DNA of 64,000 bases from Ficedula albicollis (lineage: Eukaryota; Chordata; Aves; Passeriformes; Muscicapidae), in the NCBI RefSeq assembly GCF_000247815.1, contig NC_021673.1, positions 52,150,138-52,214,137 on the forward strand. The letters run 5' to 3'. Below are positions 12,116 to 28,140 of the stretch, piece after piece. A program made the position numbers and the translations under genes. Every line of letters begins with the position of its first letter. The stretch's first letter is position 1. The notes beneath the pieces were generated by a model, which did not search any database, was not told the DNA's origin, and was given only the letters and a program-made list of their open reading frames with translations.

Positions 12116-13394
12116 GGGAAATATGCAGTAACACTCAAGGAATGTCACATGCTTTTGTATTTATAGATACTCTAGATAATTTGCTTACAATATATAGATG
12201 CACAAAATTACCTAAATCACCGAAAAAGTTCTAGAAAATATGCACAGACATAATCCACTAAGAATACTACTGAAGACAAACAAGTAGAAACATTTTATCC
12301 AGTTTCTCTTAAAAAGCTTAAAAGCCTCACCATAATTAATATAAAGAAATAAGGAGAAAAACATAATTTATTGACAATAATATCTTGTTTTGTTTCTATC
12401 GTGCATATTAGTATGTGCTGTTCCAAAGGCATTACTGATGATGTCTTCTTCTCTTTTTAAAGAACAGTTGTTTGAGGATAAGTTTGCCAATTCTAGGTAA
12501 CTTATTTCTGAATCACAGTCTGCTTTTAGGTCAGAGGTGTGCTAGGGAACAAATGTCTTCGCAATTGCCAACCTCAACTACATAGTAGCTACTGAAGTAT
12601 TTCTGTGCATTTTTTCTTATACTTTCACATCTTACGAAACTACATGCCTCGTTCAATCAGGTGTATTCACTATGTACAATGGATGTTCCCAAAATGCTCC
12701 AGAGATGTTTGTCCTTCAGCCAAGTTGGCGACATTAGACCTTCACCCGTGACTCACAAAGCAGGTTTCTCTATGTTCATAAGTGTGCACTGGAACTGACT
12801 CCATGCAAAAGATCCAAGCACAGACTATAAATCTAAACACGTAAGTTTTCCCAGGTCGTTATCGAGCTTTACAGAAGTATGAAACCCCCCAACACACACA
12901 CACTTTTCTACAATTGTTGGGTCATGTTGCTGACTATATTTTCTGTCTCAAGGGACTGGACATTTTTTCTTTACAATCTTTTGGGGAAAACAAAATTTAG
13001 CCTTTCAATTTTCAAGAACACAGAGAAATTGTGTTCCATTACCAAAGACAGCTTCTTTTGAAATTCTGAAATAGGCAACAATGACAGCAATTATACATTT
13101 TATTTTACAATAATAGCTTTATACCTCACTATCTTCTTTCAGTAAAATGATGGGTTTGATTGTTTGAAAAATCTTTAAATGCTTTATGATTAATGCTGGT
13201 TCTGAATACTAATGCACAGCTGAGAGCACCAAACAAAAATGATAGGTGAAAACTAGTAGTTTTCCTTCTCAGGTATAGCAAGCTTTTATTATAGTAGCAG
13301 ATAAAAGGATTTAGGAAATTTACATTAAAATTAGACTACATACTCATCAAAACAGATTGTAATATTAGTTCAAGTCATTTAGCTTTAACAACCT
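12116..13394. other. AT-rich non-coding sequence, nothing recognised
   Basis: No ORF longer than 60 codons and no family repeat was recognised. There is a short CA stretch at about 12891-12902. Confidence 0.55.
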
Positions 13395-13395
13395 G

Positions 13396-14192
<797 letters not shown>

Positions 14193-15967
14193 CCTTTTTA
14201 AAAGAGCAGGAATTGATACAGCTTTTGTTGGTATTTTCTTTTTGTTGCTATTTAAATGCAACTCCACAAAAGCACTAGACCACAGTATATAAATTAATGT
14301 AACGATAAGCATGTTTTTCAGTGTGCTTCATTCTATCACAGAAAATAGATTTTCCAACTTCCTTGGAATCCTTTTTCTTTATAAAATGAGGGAATCTTAA
14401 AGATTGCTGTCCTCAAATATGCTGAGCCCTTCTAGTCTGCATTTAGACCAGGGAGTTCATCACCTTAGTGGAGGCTCTCAGTTGGTTTCATACGATGTAA
14501 TATTACTCATGTTCCTGACCTCATCTGTCAGTATTAACCACTATCACCTTTCACACTCATTGTGAGAGCAAAAGATCTAGCCAAAAATTCATTAGTACTA
14601 AGTACAGCACTAGTGTGTTAAATAATGTACATATGTCCAAAGGCAGCAGCCCATTTTCTAAGGTAAAGGTTGGGGCTCAAAGGTATTAATATGAAACAAG
14701 AAAATTCTTTGCCTGAAAAATGTAATGTGGATTGGCACTATATGTTTCTGACCTCTAAAGAAGGTTAAAGTGAGAGTGACCAACATAGTAATGTACATCA
14801 GATCTTTCCAATATCTCAAAAAGACTATTGTGCAACTTTTAAAGACTTCTTGACACGAAGCAATGATACCAAAACCAAACCAAACACTCACTCTTAATCA
14901 GTATTTTTGTCCTAGCATGAGAAGATAAATTGTGTTAGGAAGAAAAAAAGAAAACAAATTTAAAGAGTGGGGAAAGGGAGGTGGGAAATCAAAGGGAGAG
15001 AGAGAGCTGGAAAGTTCACAAATCTGCATCTGCAGACAAAATCACTTTCTGGAACTGAAAGCAATAATACCACAGTGAGAAGTAGGTAGAAAAGTAAGTA
15101 TTTATGCAGAATGGAAGGAGTGATTTAGTGGTGGGCCAGTGTCTTTTGTCAAACTTTCCCTGCATAAATTCTCAAGTAGAAATACAAATTTTTAAAACCA
15201 ACTGAAATTAAATTAAACTTTATAAGTGACACCAGCTTCTGGATTGAAGCAACACGGTACAAATACTAAACACTAACTAATTGAACACTTCCAGCTTTGA
15301 AGAAGACAGACAGCGAAAAGAAACATAAAGTTTTATATGACACCGACCAGATTTTCAAGTGATTGTCAAAACAGGCCCCAAATGCACAAGGAGTATCACC
15401 AATCTTAAGCCTATCCTTGCAGACAGCCTCATTTCTCTGAATTCACTGAAACCACTTGTAGGGAGTTGGTCATTAAGTACAAGTTCTTATATACTAAAAA
15501 TTAAAAAAAAAAAGAAAAGGAAAATTTGAAAGGAACCATCAGCTTGGGTTTTTTTTACAGATGGGAGATTAAAGTCTGCACAAGGACACAGAGAGATTGC
15601 CAACATATTAAAATTATGGTTATGAAAATGAAGAAGATTACAGGCAACCAGAAGCTGCCAAAATGAAACTACTCTAAAAATTGTGTAAAAGTATAAAATT
15701 ATGGATATAAGTGTTATTTTCAATAAAATTAAACAGATTGAGCAAAGGATCAGATTTTAAGCATACTTAGAAGGGAGCTCAGAATCAAAGTTGACAAAAT
15801 TAGTATTATATTTAGAAAACACATAGCATCCTATGTAATAGGAAATAAATCTACCAAATACTATTTATTTATTATTTATTCCCCTTTTGAAATAATGGAA
15901 TCAATTCAAAAACATCCATTAAGCATTGCTACAAAGAAGAAAAACAATGAGCATTAGTTCAATATCA
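14193..15967. other. AT-rich non-coding sequence, nothing recognised
   Basis: There is a short purine-rich stretch at about 14937-15012 (including an AG repeat) and an A run near 15500. ORFs such as 15487-15723 (minus) look like chance. Confidence 0.55.
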
Positions 15968-17308
15968 GTTAAGGCCAAAATTTTAAATCCAAATTAACTA
16001 AAACCAGCTTCAAGTCAATCACAGCCACCAGCCCTAAACACTGAAATGTACCAGTCAGGTATCTCACAACTGTGATTACGATTAGGTGCTTTTCCCTGCT
16101 GTCATTTTGGATACACATTCTCAGTACTGAACTCAGGTTTGAGGAAAACAATCAATTGTTTCTGTCCTTCATCCTACTCTTCCTTCTACCCTCAAAGTCA
16201 CCCTACCAGATGTAAATGCTACAGTGAGAGAGTGGATGGGAAAACGTGTAATCAACTGACTTTGCAGTTGCAGAATGAGACCGAGAAATGTGAACTTTCT
16301 TTACCAGCTTTAGCTTTGATTTTACTCATTTTTCACAACACCTGCACCATTGCTGTAATGGCAAGTTAACTATACCCGTGCCTCCTTTTAAATGGAGCAT
16401 TCAGTTACAGTGTCTTCCTACTTCAACAGTGTGCTTAAGAAGGCGTCAGTCAAAACTTCTAATCAACTCTCAAAACAAAGGAGACACAGGGAGAAAAGGC
16501 TATTCATGTTATTACGCTTTGTGTTCCTGCACATATTTCCCCTTACAAATTAACTGTGTAACCACTTTGTCTCCATTTGGTAACCTGAAGTTGCTTGAGG
16601 CCAAAATTTAAAATCCAAATTAACTAAAACCAGCTTCAAGTCGTTAAGGCCAAAATTTTAAATCCAAATTAACTAAAACCAGCTTCAAGTCAATCACAGC
16701 CACCAGCCCTAAGCACTGAAATGTACCAGTCAGGTATCTCACAGCTGTGATTACGATTAGGTGCTTTTCCCTGCTGTCATTTTGGATACACATTCTCAGT
16801 GCTGAACTCAGGTTTGAGGAAAACAATCAATTGTTTCTGTCCTTCATCCTACTCTTCCTTCTACCCTCAAAGTCACCCTACCAGATGTAAATGCTACAGT
16901 GAGAGTGTGGATGGGAAAACGTGTAATCAACTGACTTTGCAGTTGCAGAATGAGACCGAGAAATGTGAACTTTCTTTACCAGCTTTAGCTTTGATTTTAC
17001 TCATTTTTCACAACACCTGCACCATTGCTGTAATGGCAAGTTAACTACCCGTTCTTCCTTTTAAATGGAGCATTCAGTTACAGTGTCTACCCGTGCCTCC
17101 TTTTAAATGGAGCATTCAGTTACAGTGTCTTCCTACTTCAACAGTGTGCTTAAGAAGGCGTCAGTCAAAACTTCTAATCAACTCTCAAAACAAAGGAGAC
17201 ACAGGGAGAAAAGGCTATTCATGTTATTACGCTTTGTGTTCCTGCACATATTTCCCCTTACAAATTAACTGTGTAACCACTTTGTCTCCATTTGGTAACC
17301 TGAAGTTG
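15968..17308. repeat. Tandem duplication of about 0.65 kb with nested smaller duplications
   Basis: Copy A runs from about 15968 (GTTAAGGCCAAAATTTTAAA) to about 16593, and copy B from about 16642 to 17308. The initial offset is 675 bp, rising to 715 bp after a 40-bp extra block in copy B. The copies are almost identical: for example CCTAAACACTG against CCTAAGCACTG, CACAACTG against CACAGCTG, and GAGAGAGTGG against GAGAGTGTGG. Between them, 16596-16641 is a partial extra copy of the unit's first 46 bases. Chance ORFs on both strands are therefore duplicated too and should not be counted as a gene family. Confidence 0.95.
17045..17128. repeat. 42-bp duplication nested in copy B
   Basis: Units 17045-17086 and 17087-17128 share CTACCCGT and CTTTTAAATGGAGCATTCAG. 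The corresponding place in copy A has one unit only, so this duplication is later than, or independent of, the larger one. Confidence 0.9.
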
Positions 17309-19939
17309 GCAGCTGCAGAAATAGACTTTTGTGTTCCTTGTGCCACCTTATAAAACACTACTGTCTCTGACAGAATCCTGCTACAAAATTTCCTGTCCAG
17401 CCTCAAACACATTTTTGCAAAGCTTGACATGTCCCAGAATAAAGAAAGACATAGGACATGGTGCACAGTGCACAGCTCAGCACAGTGCTAAGTAGTGTAC
17501 AATAAACCCTTGGAAATCCTAATACCTCAGCCAGGAAGTGACAATGGCAGTGCAGTACGGCTAAAGAGGTATCAATTAAGAGCTGCTTAACAAAGCAGAT
17601 TCTCTGAATCTCGGCTGAAATGGATTTCCCATCTCAAATAACTAACTACACAGTAAGCATGTCTCTTTTCAGTGGCTAACTGTATTTAAGTAAATAAGGC
17701 AGAAGATTTTTCCTATTTCTTACTATGTCTAATAATGATTCATGAGGTAATTAAGAGAAAAAATAAGAAAAAAAAATATTGTGAAGAAGAAGCAGTAGAT
17801 AGCACCGACCATCTTTAATGTACAAAAGCAATAGAAGCATCTTCTACAATGGGATGAAGTCACACTTTGGAATAAAAGAAAACACTAGCTGTGTAAAAAA
17901 ACCTAACATTTTATTGCCACAAACTAAGATCGGTGAATGGCTATCAGAAATTATTATTTATAATCATGCTGGCCTGATTTAAGTGAACTAAAATTTTTAT
18001 TTTCTGAAACACAAAACTATGTAGAAAGGAAATAATGGACTCCACTCTATCATGGAAGAAAATTAATAACCCAAATTAAAATCCTCTTAGGCAAAAGGTG
18101 AGGGTTTTTTTTTATTCGTGTTCAACATTTTTTTAACTTTCCTGGTAACTGAGGTTAAATAAAGGAGGAAAGGTAGAATGCCAGAAGATACCTGCCATCT
18201 TATGAATAACTTATTTCCAAAGATTTTAACTTTACAAGTGCAATAAACAAGTGAAAATATGTTTTTGTATTAACAGCAGAAAAAATAAGCATTCGTGCAA
18301 ATCTTTACATATAGAAAGATACTATATTGATTAATTTTTGAACACTCCAGTTTTATTAATCTTTAAACTCCCTAGCTATTATTATGTTTTGCATATAGTA
18401 TTATCTTTTTTTTACTCCACTAATGCATTCATTACTTTCGTCAGTTAGCGCACAATGTCTTAGGAGATTAAAAACTTTCTTCAACATTATCTAAGTATAT
18501 TCATACCAGAAGCTACTTTTAAACATTTTCTTCTACAGTAATGTCTCAAGAGTACTTTTATTAAATGATAAATAGCAGCTTCAGGTATCATGAAATTGAA
18601 CAGTAGCTTTTGTACTACATTTAATTTTTAAACAAAATCCCACAGTTCTAAATGTGCTGAAAACTAAAGATTTAATGCTTAAGATACACTAGATACACTA
18701 AGATACACTAGCTCTCCTTCTACTTTTCAACTAAATCCAGAGATATGGAAAAAAGATAAAGGTCACATCTAAACCATCATGCAAGGGTATCCAGAGGAAT
18801 AACATATATGTCAGTCGAGAAATGAAAACAGCAGGAAGCACAGTCACCACAGGCTAGCTCATGGATAGCCAGGACTTAGTAGAACAGGTTCACTGCCACA
18901 CAAATGCAGCCTTTCACATCCCAGGTGATTAGTAGTGCTTTGAGCAAACAGTAATGATCAGCATGAGGTCAAAGATCTTTACAGCATGTCTAGTGAAAAA
19001 TAACTTCTTCAGTGTCTACATATAATTTCCCTTTTGTGCAATATTTTGCTAAGAAGAATATTCTATTCAGTTAAAATCTCAGTCAATAATTTTATTTTTT
19101 TTTCTGGTCACCGGAGGGATTAGTTTTAACTCAGCTTGCTTGGCAAATTGCAGAGCATAATCACATAATATTGGGCAAGCATGTTTAATTTCAGAAACTT
19201 CTTCATATATTCTCTATCCTCCCATGCATGTTGTGTAATACAAACTTAAATTCAATGAAAGTGTGCATGTGCTTTATCTTGAAAAAGAAGTTAAATACAT
19301 TATTTACAAAGCATTACTCATTCTTTTCAGAAAACACTTTCCTTCACTGATGTTTCTTGCTTACTGCAGTTTTTATTTATGTATGTAAAGGTATGTTCTT
19401 TAAGTAATGAGTAGTCATGTCACATCTTACCAAATCCTTTCAGGTAAGTGTGATCAAAAGAGTTTCTCAAGAGTTGCTGTTTCAGAAATTCAGACAATTT
19501 GTTTGATTTTGTTTTCCCCTTTTTTTTCTTCTGCAATGACTTATTGTTAACTTACTCAATGAAAACATTTCAACTAATCTCTCAGATCCAACTTAGAATA
19601 CCCTGACTCCATGTTACTTTTCAAGTGAGCTTCTTGCTATTAACAGCAAAACTTGAACTCTTACCAAATAGAAATTATTATACAGTTGGCATGAAGAAGA
19701 ATGGCACAACTTAGTCTTCAGCCATGCCATCACAAACTCTACAGCAGTTGGAATGGTAAAATATAATTAAAATCAAATGCACGTATCAGAAGATCAGCCT
19801 TTTCAACCTAACCCAAGACTAGTAAATGATAGGGGTAACAGCCCCTACTGAATACCGTGAACAGCAAGATGCTTTCTAGTTAGGCTGACTGAGACATCAG
19901 CATACATTAATCACACCAGTGACCAAGCACAGAATACAG
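17309..19939. other. AT-rich non-coding sequence, nothing recognised
   Basis: No supported coding or family-repeat signal. A small tandem repeat of about 11 bp (AGATACACTA, three copies) lies at 18682-18711. Confidence 0.55.
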
Positions 19940-20190
19940 TAGGCATCAGGGGCGTGTTGTACATTGACTCGTTTTGCCTGGCAGTCGGAGACACTGACAG
20001 TAACACTGCGGGCTCCTCGTGAGCGTAACACGTATTATTTGATCAGGTAGTGCGTCCATCACTGCCCGGCCATCAGCAGCAGACTGGGCACTTCTGCCAT
20101 GGGTAATCACTCAGGCAAAGCACATGTGCTGCCTGGCTGAGAGAGCCGTGCACGCTGCTCCTCTGTGCTCACTCACATCCGTAAATCAGG
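19940..20190. promoter_or_regulatory. CpG-enriched patch in AT-rich desert, possible cis-regulatory element
   Basis: About ten CpG dinucleotides fall within roughly 240 bases here (for example CTCGTGAGCGTAACACGT and AGTGCGTCCATC), whereas the surrounding sequence has almost none. The next 350 bases, to about 20560, are complex, non-repetitive and free of the simple runs common nearby. This could be an enhancer, an alternative promoter or simply a locally CpG-retaining segment. No gene start is visible beside it. Confidence 0.25.
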
Positions 20191-20980
20191 CACACTCTGA
20201 TCAGGGACAATTAGAATCAGGCTGAAAGCTTGTTTCACTTTTCCCAGCAGTATAGTGCTGTTATGCAGAATCAACTGCCCAGAAGTTGGCTGTAATTTTC
20301 AACAGTTCCTTCTGATGGCCTTCCCAATTTGCCTTATCAAGCCAATTTTCTACATGTTTTAAAATCTTTGGCCTTGATTTATGCCAAAATGGCATAATTT
20401 ATTCACATCTCAAGTTTATATTATGTGACAGAGAAGTTAATGAGCCAGCACATTCTTATTTCTCTCTTGACTATATTGAATCAAATTGGATTTTATTTTT
20501 CCTTTGACTCCAACATTTGAAAAGGTTTAAACCCTGAAACACATCTGCATGCAGACATTTTGTTAATGGGACTCTGTGCTGCTATAAAACTTTTTATCAC
20601 AAAATTTGATTCTAAAATATGTTTCGAAAAACTAATTGATTTTGTATTCTAACATTATGCAAAAAAACTTAGGGCTAAACACACCATAAAATGAAATGAA
20701 TTTATTTGAGAAAGTAGCTGAATATTTATTTAGCTCTATTTCAGAGATGAGCATACACCTCCTAGTTTTAAAATCAAGTAGAAGTTTAGGAACATGTCTA
20801 GCAGTATACCCATGGATGAAATCTGTCACTTAGAAAAGTTGGAATTTCTTTTATTGTTTAGGCCCCACTAATTTAAGTGACTAAACTTTACTACTCTGTA
20901 CATGATCAAGTCTTTGCACAATACAGGGCTAATTACTGGAAATGTAAATTTAAATTATTATAACCAAGAAAAGAATAATC
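20191..20980. other. Non-coding sequence, nothing recognised
   Basis: Complex sequence without ORFs over 65 codons. The part to about 20560 could be conserved non-coding DNA, but only cross-species alignment could show this. Confidence 0.5.
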
Positions 20981-21130
20981 ATGGTTTCCTATTAATGATG
21001 ATAGTTGCACAATTAGCCATATTTGAATAGCTAACTTAATATGTTCTGTGTTATTATGGTTTCTTATTAATGATGATAGTTCCACAATTAGCCATATTTG
21101 AATAGCTAACTTAATATGTTCTGTGTTATT
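20981..21130. repeat. 75-bp tandem duplication
   Basis: Units 20981-21055 and 21056-21130 begin ATGGTTTC and share ATTAGCCATATTTGAATAGC. Two to three substitutions separate them (CCTATT against CTTATT, GTTGCAC against GTTCCAC). Confidence 0.95.
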
Positions 21131-24100
21131 TCCACAAAATTGAATAACTCCAAATGTAAAAATTAAATTTATTTTAAACACAACTGTAACAAAATACTGT
21201 TCTATCTAAACTATTAGAAGTGAATTTATAATATGGACTTAATGAAGCATTAATTTCTTTTAAAGTCATTTTACAAACTTAGAATTTTCATGTTTAGACA
21301 CCATACATCAAGAAGAAAAAAGCATTCTGAGGGAAAAAGAAAAACTATTTTATTTCATACCCCGAAAAAAAATCTAACAATTTCTAAATATTCTAACAAG
21401 TAACTAAGAAAGGAAGCCTGTCTTGGTAGTAATTGAGAATTATGCCAGAGAGATAAGATACTGCCATCCACAGCCTTGCAAAGTTTCCTTATGCAAACAT
21501 GAAGAGCTACTGTTTTTTCTAAACCTCAACAGTGTGGAAGATTTGCTTAATGTTCTAATAAGGAAAGTGTTCATACTGTGGAATTGCAGGAAGCTCACAT
21601 CTCCAGTTAAAGAATGGAAGTCATTAATAACGCTTAAAAAAAAAAAAAAAGTGTTAAAAAGGTTCCCAAAAATATTTTGAAATGCAGTCATTTATTCCAA
21701 TATTACAAGGAAAACAAAATTGGTAAAAAACAAAAGCATTATTTTGGTCATCCTCATTATGAACAGAAAATGTTTCTACCATATTTTTACATTATGAATT
21801 CAGAACCAATACCATCTAGAGAGTAAAACTCACTAAAAACCCTAACAGGTACTGTGAACTTTAGCTTTCAACTCTCTGAGCAGTGGGTGAGCTTAGAGAT
21901 AGCCACAGCGAACAACAAACACACTGGAGAATTACAGTCATACTGCAGCACAAGCTAAAGCGTGTCAGCTGGAAACAGTTTTACACTTCTGTCATCCTCT
22001 GGAAGGCATTAAAACCATTGGTGCACAATTTCATTGCCAAGGTTTTAACCAAGTATCTACTACAATATCTCAAATAATAAAGCGTGGCTGCCTATATGTG
22101 CTATAATTAACACAATATCAAACTGATTACAGGTGGCTTGCAGTGGTAATACATGCTTTCATTAGTTTCCCAAGGGAACAATTAAGGACCTGCAAAAGCT
22201 ATTTGTTTTCAGTGAAGCTTGCAATCCAGTAGATTTACAAATCCACACATTAACAAATAAAATTAGTTCTTTCAAAAGATTATCTCAACCACCATTAGCA
22301 TTAGGGAGTAAAGATATTAGGGGCTCTAAGGTATTTTCAGATTCGATGAATGCATATTTACCTCCTAATACTTCCTTTGAAATCTTGTCTGTTCCTTCCA
22401 GTACAAAATTTTCTCACTTATTTAACCCCAAGTATCTGAAACAATGGTAGTATATATGTATCTTTCTGCAGAAAATCAATTCTTTTTGCTCTACATTTTT
22501 TTTCTAATAAACTGTGTTCTGCTCAGCATCAGTATTTTCTGCTAATGTAATGATAAAGAGTATATAAAATATGAGTGTCCTTGTATATAACAGATACCAA
22601 CTTGCCATCTTAAGGTGATTTTCATAAGAAAACCCTCATCTAGCAAAGCAACTAGTCATTCATCTTGCCACTTCTGAATAAATCCGACTTAACATTTTCA
22701 TTATAGCACTCCCACTATGTTTTCCTCAAGGCTAGGAAGTTATTAAATGGTATCAACATTTTCACCCATGCTCTGACTAAAATAATTCAACTGACTTTCA
22801 TCAAAATGGGAGGAAATTTCATGTTCAGGTGTTTAAAATTGAATCTTTGATGATACATCATTGAACATCTTTTATTTTTGTGCATCCAATTCATGAAAGT
22901 CTAATCTTAGCACCTGTTTGTTGCATTTTTGGCACATCACTAGCTAGAATAGCTATATCTACAGTGTGCTAACCCTTCAGTGCCTCTTTCAGATCCTAGT
23001 ACAGCTCCCCACCATATTTCTTTATTAAAAGAAAGAAAAAAAGAGAAAAATATAGCATTAAATAGAGTGGAATTTTTGTTTGAATTTAAGATATTTATCC
23101 TGTATTCCATTGCTTTCTAGGAAAATACTTCCTCTTAATTAAAAATTAAAAATTGTATCTTAGTGGAAGATAACCTTATTACTCATGAAGACCATGCAAG
23201 TTCTATTATGGGTTCCAATATGACATCTAATGTGCAATCCCTGTGCATAGACAAGACTGTATTGTTCCTAAGCTTTGAGATGCATATGGTCTAAAGTTCT
23301 CCACCCACATCTTCTCTTCATATCAACAATCTTGTGCCTTAGATAGGTTTGCACAGCAAATAGGCAAACAATAGGAATCCATTGTACATTTTGGAAAATT
23401 CTACAGCAATGCAGTCTCCACGACATTGGCAATAGCTCTGAATGGGATAATCAGAATATTAGCTCAATAAATTATATTTCCTAGCCACATTTACTATTTG
23501 TGGCTGTGAAATCTTCACCATGAAACAGATTTCACTTTATTAGTATGCTTTGAACAGCAAGCAAGCAAATGAATTATTTAAATTCGACTACAAAATGATT
23601 GTAAATTTCTCTTTCATCTTTGAAGCTTTCAAACATGAGGTAGAAACACCATCAGATGTAGGCAACCTCATTACTTCAAATTGTATTCTTGGGAACAAAT
23701 CTGTCTTTAGAAAAAGATTACATTTACATGTAAAATCAATTAATTCAGCAAGTAAGATCTATTGCATCTTCTCTTTTAAAGGAACTGCATGTTATCGGAT
23801 TAATTTTATTATTCACTGGTATCTGTAGAACATCAGATGCCTGCAGTTCTGAAATGCTAACCCTATTTTCAGGACAGTTTTCCCTAGGAAAATATGAAGC
23901 CTTTATATAAAAAAGCATTTACTTAATTATTTGCCATATAGGCAGTAATATTATAGACCCTAAAAACCTTAAATAAAACTTAAATATCCTTGTGCCTAAA
24001 ATTGATGATTTTACAGTAACCATTTCAAAGAAAAAAGAAAAACCTGAAGAGTTGATGTTCTTTTTCCATATAATGATAAACAGAAACCAGAAAAGGAAGC

Positions 24101-26380
24101 ATTCAGGCCTTTTTCATGGTAGTCTCTGACTGAAGATATTAGTTGGCAGAGATTTCAGAGTGTGAGGAAGCCCACACTAAGGGGTCAGAATGGAAGAGAA
24201 TTCCTGCCATTTTCATACTGGTTCCGTTTTGTGAAGTCACCAGAATTTGGGAATCCAGTGACTACTCCTGTGTAAGGTTCCCATTGGACTTAAAAGCCCA
24301 AGTTCACTTAAATACAATATTCAGACTTTAAAAGGATCCAACAGCAGGCATAACTCTAGAAGAAATGAAGGATCAAGAAAAGGGATTTAAATCTCTTCTA
24401 CAGGATCTACATAAAATTTAAGTGCAGTAGAGCTTTTAGACAGAAAATTATAATTTCGGAATGAAGCAACCCTAATCCTAAAGATCTTAAAAAGTTACTG
24501 CTACTATATGCCTACTATATTAGTTGTGATCATGTACAAATATAGTTGTATTTTACCTCTTTTCCCTTAGCAAGCCCTCCAGGGTTAACACCCATAAATG
24601 AACTAGAGCTAGGCAGACTTTACACACCAAAGATAAAAACAAAAAAAACATCATCAGGTTGTCAAAATACTCTACCAGGTCCAGACTCTATCACCCATTA
24701 ATATTTTTTTTTTAATAAAGCATTACCTATTCTATTTTTCCAGGACATACTAGCAAGCATATTTTTTTTTCAAAGATTGATGATGTTAAATGTTATTTCT
24801 CCTATATAAAATGAAAAAGGTGCAAGAACATCAGATGCCTAATGCCAATATTTGCAAGACCTGTACAGATAAAGAATGAAGTTAAAAAAAAAAAAAGGCT
24901 ATTACAGTTCAGACCAAAAATCAACAGGTTTAGGCAATGTATCCTGAAACAAACTGAAGGTGAACTATGAGAAAAATAAATAACAGATGGATATAATGCT
25001 TTTTTTTCACTTCCTTAGGTTTTAGCAGTCAGCAGTTTAAAAGCTCTTCTAGAGAGCTAAGAAAGTATTTCACCAAATTCTTTGCTGCTCTATGTGTTGT
25101 TCAATGGAATACCTATGCGTGAGAAAACCAGATTTTTCATTCAGAATTATAAATATTTTGTTTGGCTTTATGACATAAAATTTGGGTCCTGTTTTGGCCA
25201 ACTACTGTAAATATGTAAAGGAAATCTAAAAATAGACAACTTAGGAGAGTAAGCAGGATAAAAAATTGAAAAAAAATATTCATTGTCTGAACAGGCATTG
25301 AAAAAGTATCCTGCATTTCTACTTGTTTGCAAATTTAAGCGCTGGAACAGTAGCTCAGAGAATAATATCTATCAAAAATATATATATCAAAATTCTTTCC
25401 TTCAGCTTGGGCTTTATGATTGCTGTACTTCCTCCATATCTCAACCTAATTATATAATTAGCCCTTGTAAGACATGGGTTATTACATGATCTCAGGTGTA
25501 GCACAGACATAATCATTAACATTTCTATGTGTCCTGAATAACATTTCTTATCAGCAATTACTTTTCAAGGCCTGTCGGCAAAGGAATAGAAGAAATGTGG
25601 AGGCAGGCAGACAGAGATCATAAGTGAGTGTCAGAAATGTGTGGTTTTTAATGCTAAAACTCAAATGCATGCTTATTTTGGAAGCCCATATTTATAATTT
25701 CCTTCAAATTTATCTAGCAGATAGATCCCAAGATATATCTTGGGAAGTTGTTACTCTTGTCAGAAGATGGCAGAAAACAGCACTGTTAGAGAAGAAAGAA
25801 GAGATTATTTTCAGAGGTTATGCTATACAAAATATGCCTTGCTTATGAGCAGAGAAAGGACAAGGCTTGACAACTATCTATCCCTACTGCAATAGACTGC
25901 AAAAGGGTTGATTCTGCAATATTTTAAGTGAGACAGCACCCTAACCACTAAGGCATACTTTCTCACATACCTGTATCATCTGCTTTAATTTCCCAGACTG
26001 GATTTTATTATGAACGCCTTCTGTCGCTACAGTGGATCACTGCCAGCCTCACCCATTGATCTTGCAGTCAGTATCTGACTCCTGCTGCAATGCAACTGCT
26101 CAAGTTTCTATCCTTCCAGGCTTTTCTTCCAGGCAGAAGAAAACAGGCCATGCTGGAAGGAAGCCATACTATTTGAGTTGTAGAAATGCACATCTGTAGT
26201 TCCAGTGTTTTCCCGGCCAAACTTATAACAAAGTTTAAAAGTATTAAATCAAATGCAATAGACTGGGCTTGTCATTCTGGATGGTGTTGTGTAATTTATC
26301 AGACTGCTTAGAATGAGGAGCTACCACATTTCAGTTTCAATAACCAATTTTTCCAGGAGAGATGGGGGATTCTGAAAAAT
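21131..26380. other. Long AT-rich non-coding stretch, nothing recognised
   Basis: There are A runs at about 21636-21650 and 24882-24896. ORFs stay under 93 codons, overlap on both strands (for example 21423-21680 plus with 21440-21691 minus) and lack domains. I found no LINE, LTR or RNA gene in it. Confidence 0.55.
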
Positions 26381-26392
26381 TCTCTTTCTTTC

Positions 26393-28042
<1,650 letters not shown>

Positions 28043-28071
28043 CCTTCCTCTTCTTTTCTTTCATCTCCTTT

Positions 28072-28140
28072 CTATTATTATTACTGTTGTTATCATTATT
28101 GTTGTTAACATTATTGTTATTGTTATTATAATAATTATCA
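28072..28140. repeat. ATT/GTT-rich imperfect microsatellite
   Basis: Irregular TTATTATTACTGTTGTTATC-type triplets run to 28140, directly after the CTTT tract. The flank is therefore also low-complexity, which would aggravate assembly difficulty there. Confidence 0.8.

Noticed and set aside
15969..17353. Repeated pairs of similar small proteins (60, 76-81 and 77-86 codons)
   Set aside because: They are identical only because the DNA is tandemly duplicated. The differences do not show a coding pattern, and frames are open on both strands.
21636..21650. A runs as retrogene tails (also 24882, 29976, 41972, 61140)
   Set aside because: No recognisable coding or short-element sequence ends at these runs, and A runs of this length are common in AT-rich DNA.
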